NCBI GenBank assembly: GCA_028803175.1
Contig: JARBCG010000064.1
Coordinates: forward strand, 1-9,021
Direction of reading: 5' to 3'
Source: Wolbachia sp.
GTDB taxonomy: Bacteria > Pseudomonadota > Alphaproteobacteria > Rickettsiales > Anaplasmataceae
Length of the DNA stretch: 9,021 nucleotides
The position numbers and the translations under genes are program-made. Position 1 is the stretch's first letter. Each line of letters begins with the position of its first letter. The notes under the pieces are model-generated. The model saw only the letters and a program-made list of their open reading frames with translations. It was not told the origin of the DNA and made no database searches. Of this stretch, positions 1 through 6,135 are shown in pieces.

Positions 1-36
1 AAAAAACGCATGTAAAGCAGATTATGAGTTTAAAAA

Positions 37-476
37 CTAGATGTTAAAATCATTAGAATAGCTATGAGGACTTCCTTGTTCTTCGATATACTTCTGTGAA
101 TCTGTAGGATTCACATTGCCAATTGTAACAGCAAAGTATCCTCTTGCCAAAGGTGCTGCACCAAATATCTTTTTCTTTTTTTCTTTTTCTTAAGTGTTCA
201 AACTCCTGGAATAACTTGTGACTGCTCTTTCCCTTAATATACTGTACCAACTTAGATAGCATCATGCTGGGAGAAATAGAGATTAGCATACGTTCAGGAG
301 TAATATTACCTTACAATATCTACGTAGTTTGCAGTACATGCTTCACTGAGAATTTCTTTGCTATGCACTGTTGTTTGACCTGTAAGTATTCTATATCTGT
401 ACTTAATCTGTACTTAGTACAGAACACTAAATGGTACTTTACTAAAGTAGTCCAACACTAAAGTATATTATACTAA
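37..476 (-). pseudogene. tnpA: IS200-type transposase TnpA, multiply frameshifted remnant
   Basis: Y1 transposases of this family cut and rejoin single-stranded IS ends. Reading the minus strand from about 476 down to the TAG at 37-39 gives family-like pieces in several frames: VKYHLVFCTKYR, then YRILTGQTTVHSKEILSEA, then MLISISPSMMLSKLVQYIKG with KSSHKLFQEFEHL, then ARGYFAVTIGNV and YIEEQGSPHSYSNDFNI before the stop. The pieces are separated by lesions. There is a perfect 11-bp tandem duplication at 395-416, an apparent 2-base loss near 309-312, an A/G-run expansion near 170-192, and a 1-base loss between the Trp and Ala codons of the expected LWARGYF. The expected HUH histidine motif before MLISIS is missing (NITPER instead of something like NITPDHVH), while the tyrosine motif YxxxQ (YIEEQ) survives. 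No in-frame start is visible. It cannot encode an active enzyme. Confidence 0.85.
395..416. repeat. Perfect 11-bp tandem duplication inside tnpA remnant
   Basis: The 11-base unit atctgtactta occurs twice in tandem with no mismatch. Since 11 is not a multiple of 3, it shifts the transposase frame between the fragments TKYR and YRIL, which would be contiguous without it. It is most simply a replication-slippage lesion in the decaying element. Confidence 0.85.
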
Positions 477-482
477 AGTGTT
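454..482. repeat. Imperfect hairpin, probable left-end hairpin of the IS200 element
   Basis: Two 13-base arms flank a 3-base centre, and 11 of 13 positions pair. The two mismatches are adjacent, giving an internal A-A/A-A bulge in the stem. It lies just upstream of the transposase remnant's N-terminal codons, where IS200/IS605 elements carry their subterminal left-end hairpin. A smaller inverted repeat (tacttt, 3-base loop, aaagta) lies at 435-449. Confidence 0.55.
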
Positions 483-547
483 CGCCTTAATGCGAGTGTG
501 TTAACCCACTAACCTCACCACATAAAAAGAAATTTGTTAATGTAACC

Positions 548-576
548 TTGACTAACTACTAATAAGTGTTCATAAT
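548..576 (+). promoter_or_regulatory. Sigma70-type promoter for rpmJ (-ftsB)
   Basis: TTGACT (548-553) is followed by a 17-base spacer and CATAAT (571-576). Each hexamer matches the consensus at 5 of 6 positions and the spacing is optimal. It lies about 29 bases before the rpmJ start, outside the IS remnant, and is the clearest promoter in the window. It probably also serves ftsB, 63 bases beyond rpmJ, although a separate weak promoter before ftsB cannot be excluded. Confidence 0.6.
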
Positions 577-604
577 ATAAGCCAAACTAATCTTTACCGT
601 AAGT

Positions 605-724
605 ATGAAAAAAGTATCGTCGCTACATCCAAGAGACAAGAATTCTAAAATTGTCAGAAGGGGACGTAAGATTTATGTAATAAACAAAGTAAAGCCAAGA
701 TGTAAGGCACGTCAAGGCTCGTAG
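605..724 (+). CDS. rpmJ: 50S ribosomal protein L36
   Basis: This is a 39-residue basic protein of the large ribosomal subunit. It begins MKKVSSLHPRDKNSKIVRRG and ends with the family hallmark KPRCKARQGS. The central IVRRGRKIYVINK is the strand-rich part of L36. It has one cysteine, fitting the zinc-free (C-minus) L36 type common in Alphaproteobacteria rather than the zinc-ribbon type. It appears two or three residues shorter near residues 8-10 than the alphaproteobacterial forms I recall (about 41 residues), a small deletion in a loop. The start follows a weak purine stretch (gtaag) and the gene stands behind a good promoter. It is followed by ftsB on the same strand and enclosed between two inverted IS200 fragments. 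Confidence 0.92.
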   Translation: MKKVSSLHPRDKNSKIVRRGRKIYVINKVKPRCKARQGS

Positions 725-787
725 TTGTTTGTTTATTTTTCTATACAATATACCTCTTAGTGAATTGCATTCAGAAGTACAGTGCTT

Positions 788-1096
788 ATGTCTAAAAAAA
801 AGAAGAGGTTATTGTGTTTCAGTATATCCTTGTTTATTTCTTTTTTTACATTTTATTTTAGCGTTAGCACAGTTACTGGTAAACGTGGTTTATCTACATT
901 AATAAATCTCAAAAAGGATATAGAGTACAATAAAATTCTGTTAGCAAGTATCTACTCTGAAAAAGAAAAGCTAAATAACAAAGTGTTTGGCTTATATGAA
1001 AAAAGCTCAGATTTAGATTTACTTGATGAGCAAACAAAAAATTCTCTAGGTTATGTAAATCCAAATGAACTTATGGTTATTCTTAATGCAGAATAA
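788..1096 (+). CDS. ftsB: Septum formation initiator / cell division protein FtsB (DivIC family)
   Basis: This is a 102-residue bitopic membrane protein. Its order is a lysine-rich cytoplasmic start (MSKKKKRLL), one hydrophobic segment at about residues 8-29, the family-typical Gly-(Lys/Arg)-Gly-Leu stretch GKRGLSTL (31-38), a charged heptad-like coiled coil (about 37-70), and a C-terminal tail LDLLDEQTKNSLGYVNPNEL. That tail matches the family's D-L-L-[DE]-E-x-x-[RK]-x-x-L-G-Y-x-x-P-x-E pattern. Known role: FtsB pairs with FtsL and FtsQ in the divisome. ATG at 788 is chosen. A GTG at 782 would add only two residues, and neither has a clear ribosome-binding site. It lies 63 bases after rpmJ, possibly cotranscribed. 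Length is normal for the family. Confidence 0.85.
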   Translation: MSKKKKRLLCFSISLFISFFTFYFSVSTVTGKRGLSTLINLKKDIEYNKILLASIYSEKEKLNNKVFGLYEKSSDLDLLDEQTKNSLGYVNPNELMVILNAE

Positions 1097-1170
1097 CAGT
1101 AACTTTTTTCTAAACTCTACAGTCAAGCCATATAGCTAAAGCAAATAAGATTTACCGAGTAGAACTTAGT

Positions 1171-1232
1171 CATACTAGCGTGTGACACTGGAATCTAGAT
1201 TTTTTTTACTGGATCCTATTATCAAGTTATAG
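1171..1232. repeat. Dispersed imperfect palindromic repeat (Wolbachia-type intergenic repeat)
   Basis: The arm tgacactggaatctag (1183-1198) faces a diverged inverted arm around 1209-1225 (about 11 of 16 positions pair) across a T-rich centre. Tracts such as ctggattccagtgtca with ggatccag halves are, from memory, abundant in Wolbachia intergenic DNA as small palindromic elements. Only one copy is in this window, so its repeated nature is inferred. It lies in the 169-base gap between ftsB and the right IS fragment, which otherwise shows nothing recognisable. Confidence 0.45.
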
Positions 1233-1265
1233 AAAGCAGAAAACCTTGCCTGATTAGTATTGGAT

Positions 1266-1456
1266 TACTTTAGAAAAAGAAAAAGATATTTGGGGCAGCA
1301 CCTTTGGCAAGAGGATACTTTGCTGTTACAGTTGGCAATGTGGATTCTACAGATGTACAGAAGTACATCGAAGAACAAGGAAGCCATCATAGCTATTCTA
1401 ATGATTTTAACATCGAGTTTTAAAACTCATAATCTGCTCTACATGCGTTTTTTTTA
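1266..1456 (+). mobile_element. IS200/IS605-family fragment (right copy, 3' end only)
   Basis: This is the terminal part of an IS200-type element in the opposite orientation to the one at 1-484. It contains the end of the transposase on the plus strand: ARGYFAVTVGNVDSTDVQ, then KYIEEQGSHHSYSNDF and a TAA at 1429-1431, followed by the element's right end. The tyrosine motif YxxxQ is present. The segment upstream (LGQHLW) is in another frame because one base appears lost from the expected LWARGYF coding, the same loss as in the left copy. The N-terminal two thirds of the gene are absent. A perfect 14-bp palindrome, gagttttaaaactc (1415-1428), overlaps the stop region and may be the right-end hairpin. 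The fragment ends about 10 bases from the purM stop codon, so purM and its readthrough RNA run straight into it. Confidence 0.8.
1415..1428. repeat. Perfect 14-bp palindrome at the IS200 right end
   Basis: gagttttaaaactc is fully self-complementary and lies at the end of the transposase reading frame in the right IS fragment. The corresponding site in the left copy (27-38) has diverged to agttt-aa-aaact. Probable role: right-end recognition hairpin of the IS. No strong terminator poly-T tract follows on the minus strand, so a function in ending purM transcription is only possible. Confidence 0.4.
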
Positions 1457-1466
1457 ACCACCAGCT

Positions 1467-2498
1467 TTAGCTTGTTGTATTTGATAAATTCTGTACTTTC
1501 TTCTTAAGCTCTCCAATAATCTCAGTTTTTTCTCCTTGTTTTTTAAAATAACTCTCTAGATCTTTCATATTCTCCGGAGACACAATTAAAGTCATACCAA
1601 TACCACAGTTAAATGTCCCAAGCATTTCACTTTTTGTTACATTACCTTTGCTGCTCAGCCATAAAAATATATCTGGCCACTTCCAAGAATTGATGTCTAT
1701 ATCTGTAAATAAATCATCAGGAAGAATACGTGATATATTATCAACCAAACCACCACCTGTGATATGTGCAACTCCTTTTACCTTTGACATTATAGGCAAC
1801 AGAGAATCAACATATATTTTTGTTGGCTCGAGTAATACTGCACCCCAAGATCTATTATTCCATGGAGATGAATCATTATAATTGATATTCAAGTCTTTAA
1901 AAATATGACGTACTAAAGAAAACCCATTTGAGTGAATTCCACTTGATTCTAGACCAACTATATAGTCACCTTCTTCCATAGTGTCGCAACTTGGAAGAAT
2001 TTTTTTTCTATCAACTATACCAACTACAAACCCTGCAAGATCATAGTGATTATCACCATACATTCCAGGCATTTCTGCAGTTTCCCCTCCAACTAACGAT
2101 ATTTTTGCTTGCTTGCATCCTTCTGCAATACCTTGAACTACAGACATTAGGACATCTTTACTCAACACACCTGTTGCAAAATAATCAAGGAAAAATAAAG
2201 GCATTGCTCCTTGTGCAAGCAAATCATTCACACACATTGCAACTAAATCTATGCCTATAGTATCATGTTTATTTACTTCTTGTGCTATCAATAACTTTGT
2301 ACCTACCCCATCAGTTGAGGAAACAAGCACTGGATGATCATATTGCTTGCTCAATGCAGTAAAATCAAATAATGCAGAAAATGAACCTATTTCACTAATT
2401 ACTTCTTTTCTATTAGTTTCTTGAGCAATAGGCTTGACTTCTTTTATTAGTTTATTATACAATCCAAGGTTTATCCCTGATTTAGAATAAGTACTCAT
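1467..2498 (-). CDS. purM: Phosphoribosylformylglycinamidine cyclo-ligase (AIR synthetase)
   Basis: PurM closes the imidazole ring in de novo purine synthesis: FGAM plus ATP gives AIR, in the cytoplasm. The 343 residues match the usual length of about 345. Family blocks appear in order: DGVGTK (63-68, nucleotide-binding), IGIDLVAMCVNDLLAQGA (81-98), GGETAEMPGMY (137-147), DLAGF (153-157), GIHSNGFSLVR (187-197), LEPTKIYV (223-230), HITGGGLVDN (245-254) and FNCGIGM (296-302). All are intact. The ATG at 2496-2498 gives the family-typical short N-terminus before the YSKSGIN segment. No clear ribosome-binding site is visible (aaaaaagct precedes the ATG). It is alone on its strand, divergent from fabI, and its 3' end abuts an IS200 fragment without damage to the reading frame. 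Confidence 0.97.
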   Translation of the reverse strand: MSTYSKSGINLGLYNKLIKEVKPIAQETNRKEVISEIGSFSALFDFTALSKQYDHPVLVSSTDGVGTKLLIAQEVNKHDTIGIDLVAMCVNDLLAQGAMPLFFLDYFATGVLSKDVLMSVVQGIAEGCKQAKISLVGGETAEMPGMYGDNHYDLAGFVVGIVDRKKILPSCDTMEEGDYIVGLESSGIHSNGFSLVRHIFKDLNINYNDSSPWNNRSWGAVLLEPTKIYVDSLLPIMSKVKGVAHITGGGLVDNISRILPDDLFTDIDINSWKWPDIFLWLSSKGNVTKSEMLGTFNCGIGMTLIVSPENMKDLESYFKKQGEKTEIIGELKKKVQNLSNTTS

Positions 2499-2545
2499 AG
2501 CTTTTTTAAAAATTAAAGAATGATTGTCTTACAATTACTAACACT

Positions 2546-2574
2546 ATATTAACGTCCGAGTACAAAAAATACAA
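2546..2574 (-). promoter_or_regulatory. Weak candidate promoter for purM
   Basis: Reading the minus strand, TTGTAT (2569-2574) is followed by a 17-base spacer and TAATAT (2546-2551), about 48 bases before the purM ATG. Spacing is ideal but the hexamers match consensus only partly. An overlapping TATAGT (2543-2548) is a better -10 without a good -35. Confidence 0.25.
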
Positions 2575-2746
2575 CGATACTTTCTATTTAGCAGATAATT
2601 AATAGATAAATTAACAAAAAAAAGTGCTATTAACTTAGATACACAAAAATCAATATTTATCTCGCATGTTTGCTATTAGAGCATTATGATGCTGAAGTTC
2701 ATTGTGTCTGTAAAAATAACTCTCTAGAGATAAGTATAACCATAAC

Positions 2747-2776
2747 TTGAGTAGCTTGACTTAGTTTAGCTAATAC
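2747..2776 (+). promoter_or_regulatory. Candidate promoter for the fabI-nuoI-thrS-infC operon
   Basis: TTGAGT (2747-2752) is followed by an 18-base spacer and TAATAC (2771-2776), 33 bases before the fabI ATG. A second -35-like TTGACT lies at 2756-2761 but has no good -10 at the right distance. Position and spacing are plausible; the hexamers are only moderate. Confidence 0.35.
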
Positions 2777-2809
2777 TTCAAATTTAGCTTAATGGTGTAA
2801 GATAACTTT

Positions 2810-3697
2810 ATGATAACAAATCTATTACAAGGCAAAAAAGGATTAATCACTGGAATAATAAATAAGAGGTCAATAGCATATGGTATAGCAAAAACTCTTT
2901 CAGAGCACGGAGCAAAGTTTGCAGTTACTTACCAAAATAAAGCAATAAGGGAAAAACTACTGCCTGTAGCAGATGAATTTCATCTTGATGAAGAATTATT
3001 ATTAGAATGTGATGTATCAAATGAGAAAACAATAGATAATACTTTTAAAATAATAGAAAAAAAATGGGGAACTCTTGATTTTTTGGTACATGCAATAGCA
3101 TTTTCTGACAAGGAAGAATTGAGAGGTAAATATATTAATACTTCGCTAAATAATTTTCTGAATGCAATGCATATATCGTGTTATTCTCTTACTGCTTTAG
3201 CGCAAAGAGCTGAAAAGATGATGCCAAACGGTGGTAGTCTACTTACTTTATCTTACTACGGCGCTGAAAAAGTTATGCCAAACTATAATGTTATGGGTTT
3301 ATGTAAAGCAGCGCTTGAAGCAAGTGTGAAATATTTAGCGTGTGACTTAGGACCACAAAATGTCAGAGTAAATGCCATTTCTGCTGGTCCAATTAGGACT
3401 TTAGCGTCCTCAGGGATAAGTAACTTTCACCTCATTTCGGAATGGAATAGAAATAATTCTCCTTTAAGGCGCAACACCTCTATTGAAGATGTCGGAAAGG
3501 CGGCTTTATACCTGCTGAGCGACTTAAGTAGTGGCACCACCGGAGAAATTTTGCATGTTGACTCAGGATATAATGTGGTGGGAATGAAGGTGGTTGATTC
3601 AAATATAATCAATAACAACAAAAATTTAGAGTCAAGTAGTAGTAGAGTGCAAGAAAAAATTCTTTTAAAGCCTGATAATATGACTTATACTTGCTAG
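2810..3697 (+). CDS. fabI: Enoyl-[acyl-carrier-protein] reductase (NADH), with C-terminal extension
   Basis: FabI performs the last reduction of each fatty-acid elongation cycle, trans-2-enoyl-ACP plus NADH to acyl-ACP, in the cytoplasm. It is an atypical short-chain dehydrogenase. Visible features are the N-terminal cofactor segment GKKGLITGIINKRSIAYGIA (8-27), CDVS (67-70), VHAIAFSD (93-100), the catalytic region SYYGAEKVMPNYNVMGLCKA (148-167) with Tyr149, Tyr159 and Lys166 in the FabI Y-x6-K arrangement, VRVNAISAGPIRTLA (185-199), and the dimer-side GTTGEILHVDSGYNVVGM (242-259). The core ends near residue 259, as in the 262-residue E. coli enzyme. About 36 further residues, rich in Asn and Ser, follow before the stop. 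The ATG has only a weak purine stretch upstream. It is first of four closely spaced genes, with nuoI 19 bases downstream. Confidence 0.95.
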   Translation: MITNLLQGKKGLITGIINKRSIAYGIAKTLSEHGAKFAVTYQNKAIREKLLPVADEFHLDEELLLECDVSNEKTIDNTFKIIEKKWGTLDFLVHAIAFSDKEELRGKYINTSLNNFLNAMHISCYSLTALAQRAEKMMPNGGSLLTLSYYGAEKVMPNYNVMGLCKAALEASVKYLACDLGPQNVRVNAISAGPIRTLASSGISNFHLISEWNRNNSPLRRNTSIEDVGKAALYLLSDLSSGTTGEILHVDSGYNVVGMKVVDSNIINNNKNLESSSSRVQEKILLKPDNMTYTC

Positions 3698-3716
3698 TAC
3701 AAATTTTGGTATTTTC

Positions 3717-4199
3717 ATGTTCAGAAAATTAGCTTGGTGTTGGTTTTTTGTAGGGTTAATTAGAAGCTTTGCTGTTACATTGAAATATATGTTCAAGCCG
3801 AAGGTTACTTTGAGGTATCCTATGGAAAAAGGTCCTTTGAGCCCAAGATTTCGTGGTGAACATGCATTGCGTAGATATCCAAGCGGTGAAGAACGATGTA
3901 TAGCTTGTAAATTATGTGAAGTTATTTGTCCTGCTCAAGCAATTACTATAGAAGCAGAAGAAAGGGAGGATGGTAGCCGTCGCACTACGCGTTATGATAT
4001 TGACATGACGAAGTGCATATACTGCGGGTTTTGCCAAGAAGCGTGTCCTGTTGATGCAATTGTTGAAGGTCCTAATTTTGAATTTGCTACTGAAACAAGA
4101 GAAGAGTTAATATACAATAAAGAGAAGCTTTTGCAAAATGGTGATGTTTGGGAAGATGCAATAGCACTCAGATTAAAGAAGAATAGACCATATTACTAG
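3717..4199 (+). CDS. nuoI: NADH-quinone oxidoreductase subunit I (complex I 8-kDa-type two [4Fe-4S] subunit)
   Basis: NuoI carries iron-sulfur clusters N6a and N6b, which pass electrons along the peripheral arm of complex I towards quinone at the inner membrane. The 160-residue length is standard. An N-terminal hydrophobic/amphipathic helix (about residues 5-26) anchors it to the membrane arm. PMEKGPLSPRFRGEHALRRY (35-54) is family-typical. The two ferredoxin motifs are complete: C61-x2-C64-x2-C67-x3-C71-P and C100-x2-C103-x2-C106-x3-C110-P. The C-terminal tail with NFEFATETREEL and YNKEKLL is also typical. The gene is separated from other nuo genes in this window. Scattered nuo clusters are known in Rickettsiales, so this fits the lineage. 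It lies 19 bases after fabI and just before thrS, so expression is probably operonic. Confidence 0.97.
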   Translation: MFRKLAWCWFFVGLIRSFAVTLKYMFKPKVTLRYPMEKGPLSPRFRGEHALRRYPSGEERCIACKLCEVICPAQAITIEAEEREDGSRRTTRYDIDMTKCIYCGFCQEACPVDAIVEGPNFEFATETREELIYNKEKLLQNGDVWEDAIALRLKKNRPYY

Positions 4200-4218
4200 T
4201 ATATAGCAAAAAAGATTG

Positions 4219-6120
4219 ATGATTAAAATTACTTTTCCAGCTGAAAAAAAAGCAGAAGAATATAGTGATAAAGTCACTGGTTTTGATATATTGCAGCCAG
4301 ACGCTTTAAAAGAAGCAATTGCTTTAAAAGTAAATGGTGAATTATATGACCTCTCCCGCACAATTGAATCTGATGCTAATATAGAGGTTATACGAGTGGG
4401 TGATGAATTGGGGCTAGATATAATCAGGCATGATGCTTCTCATATCATGGCACAAGCAGTAAAGGAGCTTTTTTCCAGTGTTCAGGTTACTATTGGACCG
4501 ACAATTCAATATGGTTTTTATTATGATTTTGCTACAGAACGTGGCTTTACTCCAGATGATCTAATTGCAATAGAAAAAAAAATGAAAGAGATTATAAAAA
4601 ATAATCATAAATTCATTCGAGAGGTTTGGAGTCGTAATCAGGCAATTGATTTTTTTAATAGTATAGGTGAAAAATATAAGGTTGAGATTATATCATCTAT
4701 TCCAGAAGATCAGGACTTAACCTTCTATAGGCAGGGTGATTTTGTCGATCTTTGTCGCGGTCCACACTCTCCTTCAACTGGAAGAGTAAAAGCATTTAAA
4801 TTGATGAAAATAGCAGGGGCATATTGGCGCGGTGATGCAAAAGGACCTATGTTGCAGCGAATATATGGAACAGCATGGAGAAATAAGGATGAGTTAAACG
4901 CTTATATAGAACGGTTAAAAGAAGCAGAAAAGCGTGACCACCGTAAAATCGCTAAGGATATGGATTTATTTCACATTCAAGATGAAGCAGTAGGACAGAT
5001 TTTTTGGCATGAACAAGGGTATACTTTCTATAATGTTCTTGAGTCTTATATCAGAAAAAAGTTGATAAATAATGGCTATTTTGAAGTAAAAACTCCTATT
5101 TTAGTAAGTAAAGAGCTCTGGGAAAAGTCAGGGCATTGGGACAAGTTTCGCGAAGATATGTTCATTGTTGATGAATCTGAAAGCAAAAAGTTAGCAATAA
5201 AACCTATGAATTGCCCTTGTCACGTGCAGATCTTTAATTCTCATACGCGGAGCTACCGTGATTTGCCAATACGTATGGCAGAGTTTGGTACATGCCATAG
5301 GAATGAAAGTTCAGGTTCACTTCATGGACTGATGCGAGTGCGTGGTTTTACGCAGGATGATGCACACATTTTTTGCACTAAAGAACAAGTAACTCCTGAA
5401 ACTTTAAAATTTTGTGACCTTTTAAAAGAAATATATTCAGAGCTTGGATTTAATGAAGTCTCTGTAAAATTTTCAGATCGTCCAGATACGAGAGCAGGAA
5501 CAGACGAGGTATGGGATAGAGCAGAAAAAGCACTACTTGAAGCAGTTAAAGAAGCGGGGCTCAGTTATGAGCTTAATTCTGGTGAAGGAGCATTTTATGG
5601 TCCTAAATTAGAATTTGTCCTAAAGGATGCAATAGGCAGAAACTGGCAATGTGGCACTTTGCAGGTTGATTTTATCTTACCGGAACGGCTTAGAGCTTTT
5701 TACATAGGAGCAGATGGGCAAAAGCACCACCCTGTTATGTTGCACAGAGCTATTCTTGGAACTTTTGAGCGTTTTATCGGAATTTTAATAGAAAATTATG
5801 CAGGAAAATTCCCACTTTGGCTTGCTCCTACGCAACTTGTTATTCTGACCATTACCAATGAAGCTGATGAATACGCCACAGAAATTAGTAATATTCTAAA
5901 AGGACAGGGTATTAGGGTTAAAACTGATTTAACCAATGAAAAGATTAGTTATAAGATACGCTTGCATAGTTCAAATAAGGTTCCTATATTATGGGTTGTA
6001 GGTAATAACGAAATCAAGGGTAGAACTGTGTCAGCCAGAAGCTTAGGGTCAGAGAAACAGGAGACTTTTTCTTTTGAAAAAGCCACTGAATTGCTATTAA
6101 AAAATGTTAATTTAAGTTAA
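4219..6120 (+). CDS. thrS: Threonyl-tRNA synthetase (class II)
   Basis: ThrS charges tRNA-Thr with threonine and hydrolyses mischarged Ser-tRNA-Thr. The 633 residues, counted from ATG 4219, match the usual length (E. coli 642). Order: TGS domain (about 1-60); editing domain with HDASH (71-75) and the distal C179 and H183 in CRGPH; catalytic core with motif 1 around NGYFEVKTPILVSKELWEKS, motif 2 from EFGTCHRNESSGSLHGLMR, and motif 3 HRAILGTFERF; C-terminal anticodon-binding domain (about 533-633). The zinc ligands appear as C332 (in MNCPCH), H383 (DDAHIF) and H509. A TTG at 4216 would add one residue; ATG is preferred. Only 19 bases separate it from nuoI, leaving no room for a T-box or the E. 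coli-type thrS operator. infC follows 12 bases later, the widespread thrS-infC order. Confidence 0.97.
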   Translation: MIKITFPAEKKAEEYSDKVTGFDILQPDALKEAIALKVNGELYDLSRTIESDANIEVIRVGDELGLDIIRHDASHIMAQAVKELFSSVQVTIGPTIQYGFYYDFATERGFTPDDLIAIEKKMKEIIKNNHKFIREVWSRNQAIDFFNSIGEKYKVEIISSIPEDQDLTFYRQGDFVDLCRGPHSPSTGRVKAFKLMKIAGAYWRGDAKGPMLQRIYGTAWRNKDELNAYIERLKEAEKRDHRKIAKDMDLFHIQDEAVGQIFWHEQGYTFYNVLESYIRKKLINNGYFEVKTPILVSKELWEKSGHWDKFREDMFIVDESESKKLAIKPMNCPCHVQIFNSHTRSYRDLPIRMAEFGTCHRNESSGSLHGLMRVRGFTQDDAHIFCTKEQVTPETLKFCDLLKEIYSELGFNEVSVKFSDRPDTRAGTDEVWDRAEKALLEAVKEAGLSYELNSGEGAFYGPKLEFVLKDAIGRNWQCGTLQVDFILPERLRAFYIGADGQKHHPVMLHRAILGTFERFIGILIENYAGKFPLWLAPTQLVILTITNEADEYATEISNILKGQGIRVKTDLTNEKISYKIRLHSSNKVPILWVVGNNEIKGRTVSARSLGSEKQETFSFEKATELLLKNVNLS

Positions 6121-6121
6121 T

Positions 6122-6135
6122 GGAGTTAAAATTTG
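6122..6135 (+). promoter_or_regulatory. Shine-Dalgarno and TTG start that set the infC reading frame
   Basis: GGAG (6122-6125) lies 7 bases before TTG (6133-6135). The in-frame TAA at 6127-6129 rules out any start further upstream, and the next in-frame ATG is at codon 29, inside the conserved IF3 N-domain. The TTG is therefore the only reasonable initiator. The Shine-Dalgarno is stronger than those of its neighbours, as expected with a weak start codon. Confidence 0.7.

Larger units (their letters stand above)
1..484 (-). mobile_element. Decayed IS200/IS605-family insertion sequence (left copy)
   Basis: This is the remnant of an IS200-type element whose transposase ran on the minus strand. 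The end downstream of the transposase lies at the window's left edge, and the end upstream of it lies near 484. Seen directly: transposase-like peptide fragments along 37-476, a 29-base imperfect hairpin at 454-482 where a left-end hairpin would be expected, and a short inverted repeat at 27-38 just past the transposase stop. Positions 1-169 match the reverse complement of 1285-1453 with about 12 mismatches and no gaps. Family knowledge: IS200/IS605 elements have subterminal hairpins rather than terminal inverted repeats. The element may continue left of base 1. The outer limit near 484 is an estimate. Confidence 0.8.
2499..2809. other. Divergent intergenic spacer between purM and fabI
   Basis: This 311-base AT-rich region has no convincing coding frame and no tRNA. 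It must contain the start signals of both flanking genes; weak candidates are listed separately. A perfect 10-bp palindrome, tctctagaga, lies at 2721-2730 near the candidate fabI promoter and could be an operator or chance. No riboswitch or repeat is recognised. Confidence 0.6.

Noticed and set aside
264..461. Plus-strand open frame of 65 codons
   Set aside because: It is antisense to the IS200 transposase remnant on the minus strand and resembles no protein family.
725..781. Independent promoter for ftsB
   Set aside because: TTGTTT (725-730) and TACAAT (744-749) are only 13 bases apart, too close for a normal promoter.
1..1456. Composite transposon carrying rpmJ and ftsB as cargo
   Set aside because: IS200-type elements do not normally form composite transposons, both copies are broken, the right one is truncated, and the genes inside are core functions.
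1260..1457. Plus-strand open frame of 65 codons as a separate hypothetical gene
   Set aside because: It covers the right IS200 fragment. Only the LGQHLW part is in the family frame; the rest is out of frame with the true transposase C-terminus.
1648..2260. Plus-strand open frames (1648-1881, 1991-2260) antisense to purM
   Set aside because: purM is intact with all family motifs; the opposite-strand frames have no recognisable features or start signals.
4200..4218. T-box or thrS autoregulatory leader before thrS
   Set aside because: Only 19 bases separate nuoI and thrS, far too short for such a structure.
4173..4361. Minus-strand open frame across the nuoI/thrS junction
   Set aside because: It overlaps two well-supported genes and has no family features.
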